Positions 62,155-64,000 of a stretch of DNA of 64,000 nucleotides are shown here, piece by piece. Below the pieces are notes generated by a model that saw nothing but the letters and a program-made list of their open reading frames with translations, did no database searches and was not told the DNA's origin. Positions within the stretch are counted from its first letter, which is position 1; every line of letters begins with the position of its first letter. The stretch is taken from NCBI RefSeq assembly GCF_014898055.3, contig NW_023602073.1, positions 82,068,678-82,132,677 on the forward strand. The letters run 5' to 3'. The DNA is from Talpa occidentalis. Taxonomy: Eukaryota > Chordata > Mammalia > Eulipotyphla > Talpidae. The position numbers were made by a program, and so were the translations under genes.

Positions 62155-62530
62155 TTTAAATTTATTGTTTTTTTTTTAACTACAAAATTCAAAATATCCA
62201 CAAGGTAATAGGAAAAATAGCTTCCCTCCACTTTTCTTTGCCAGAGGCATTGGTTGTTTATGACTCTTTCCATGGATGTTTGTATGCCTAAGCAAGCAAA
62301 TATGTTATTTTCTCTTTTTTAAATCAAATATGATTTACTATATGCATCATTCTACACCTTGCTTTGTTCACTTAATTTTTCATATCCGTTCATGTGGAAA
62401 AACTTTCTTTCTTGAATTGCCTAGTTGTCCGCTCTATAGCCATCCAATTATAATTGTCAGAATTCCCTACTGATGGGTATTTAGATTGCTTTCCATCTTA
62501 TATCATTAAAAACAAATAAAGCAATATATG
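62155..62530 (-). mobile_element. Probable old L1M remnant, reverse strand
   Basis: CTTGCTTTGTTCACTTAATT, ATCCGTTCATGTGGAAAAAC and CTACTGATGGGTATTTAGAT follow the order of reverse-strand old L1M ORF2. The sequence is heavily decayed. Confidence 0.55.
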
Positions 62531-64000
62531 CTACTTATATATAAAGCAATATGTAATACTTATATACAGAGAATGCATACCTGGGTAATATATACATAAT
62601 CTTCTAGAACAGCACTCGGCTTCAATACAAAACCCTATAATTATTAGTTGAAATATTAGCACTGAGGCACACTTGAAATCAATTCATCTGGTGATTTTAC
62701 CCTTTACAATGCTTTCCAACTCTAATTGCCAAGTATAACAGTAGGCTCTCCGTGAACATTAATTAAGAGTGATGTGGCATATTAAATTTCATTAAATTCG
62801 AAATGACATTACCAATAATCAGAATATTGCTTCATTGGAGGAGGGTGCTTTTAACCCTAATTAGTGAACTCTACTTGACTTTCTTTGTATTTCCTGGAAG
62901 AAAAAGGGGAAGGGTGTAAGCAACATTAATTTTAGATTTGTGACACCAGTTATGACTGACCTCTCCCATTTCAAAACTCTTACAGTATTAACATCAGGTG
63001 GGTTAACATTTAATTCTTCTTTGGTAGCACAAAAAAACAGAAACCTTTGCAAACTACTACAGTTCAACTACGGTTCACTTTGGCTGCAAAATAATTTACT
63101 GGGAAGATATTAGGAGCTTATAAATCTCTGCAAAGAACAAGACTTGGAAAATAGAAACCAATGCAACTCCAAGGGGATCAGGAAGCAGAGCATAGAGATA
63201 GCATCTTGGCCAATCGAGATGGCAGGGCTGTGGGGTGCGGCGACCACTGCCCCGGGAGACTCCCACAACAGCCACCAATAAATCTCCAAGATCCTCTGGC
63301 ATTGCTTTCAGTGTTTCATCTATGTGTCCCAGATTAGAAATATATTTTCTGCATTATTCTATTAATCCACACACATCTGATAAAGCCAACTCATTAAAAC
63401 AAGACAGATTCTAATGCATATTGCACTTCTAATATCATATGTTCTCTTCTATTTCACTTTTTTAAATGTTAGTTGTAAACCACTATACTGATTTCAAGAC
63501 CCTCTAATAGGTCAGAACCTACAGTTGTAAAGTGCTGCTTCAGAGAGATTGATTTAGACAACAGTGTCACTGTTGATAACTAAAGTGAAATAACTCATGA
63601 AGGTAAAAAGTAAATAAAATAGAGGACCATTCTGTATTTGGATGGAAACCGGGCAGGAAGAATGGAAAATCAAGTTGCACAGACATGCTTTCTCAGCAGA
63701 AAGAAACCAGCATGACCCTAATTTAATACTATACCAAAGATCAACCCCACACATCACATTTAGTACTGACACAGTACAAACCATGGCTTTTCTGACAAGG
63801 AAGCAGGGGAGGGGTAGTGAGATGTTTTAAATGCTACTTTAACATGTAATCCAGCAGCATGAACTCATATAACTGCCTTGAAAATTCGTTATTTATTTCA
63901 GAATGAATACCAAGCCCTCATGCCCTTTTAAACTTTGCTTCAGAAACTTCTTTCCCCACCATTACTTAGTATGGAGTCTGGTTGTCTGAGGTGAGCTATC
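62531..64000. other. Apparently unique sequence
   Basis: Includes a short TAATTA-containing block (62740-62880) and a small GC-rich patch with CpGs (63205-63275). No gene recognised. Confidence 0.45.

Overview
This is mammalian nuclear DNA: AT-rich, almost free of CpG, and dominated by interspersed repeats. I find no functional protein-coding gene, intact exon series, RNA gene, CRISPR array or CpG island. Ancient pan-mammalian repeats are present (MIR, L2, old L1M, a MaLR LTR and hAT/MER20-type transposons). Younger L1 copies lie alongside a tRNA-derived SINE of about 260 bases. The SINE opens with a GGCCTCCCTGGTGGCGCA-like head, carries A- and B-box promoter motifs and ends in a TAAA-rich tail. 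From memory it resembles the Rhin-1-type SINE of rhinolophoid bats, so a horseshoe- or leaf-nosed-bat relative is my best guess. I could not check this, and other laurasiatherian tRNA SINEs start similarly.

Layout. 1-11.4 kb: old L1, MIR and L2 remnants, two SINEs, and a long block (about 6.3-10.4 kb) with little recognisable repeat. 11.4-12.7 kb: a reverse-strand processed pseudogene of ATP6V0E1 (V-ATPase subunit e1) with target-site duplications, interrupted by a solo retroviral LTR. 12.9-14.9 kb: an L1 with a second L1 tail and a SINE nested in it. 17.4-17.9 kb: a reverse-strand RPL32 processed pseudogene. 18-23 kb: L1 tails, three SINEs and an MLT1-type LTR. 24.7-25.8 kb: two MER20-like transposons. 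28.8-30.2 kb: two SINEs in tandem between old L1 3' ends. 31-37.4 kb: MIR, TA microsatellites, SINEs, L1 and an LTR fragment related to the one at 12 kb. 38.2-39.1 kb: a candidate solo LTR with triplicated upstream repeats. 41-42.5 kb: two SINEs and a small inverted-repeat structure. 44.9-45.9 and 51.0-53.4 kb: two 5'-truncated L1s on the reverse strand; the second keeps a reverse-transcriptase segment with the FADD motif. 53.5-64 kb: L1M, MIR, L2, SINEs, microsatellites and apparently unique sequence.

How the parts relate. The only recognisable coding history is L1 ORF2 debris and two retrocopied housekeeping mRNAs, both products of L1 machinery. The interest lies in nested insertions that can be dated against one another: an LTR inside a retrocopy, SINEs inside L1 and MIR, and SINE beside SINE at one target. 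Several target-site duplications are readable directly. I found no previously undescribed system. The window is best read as intergenic or deep intronic sequence.
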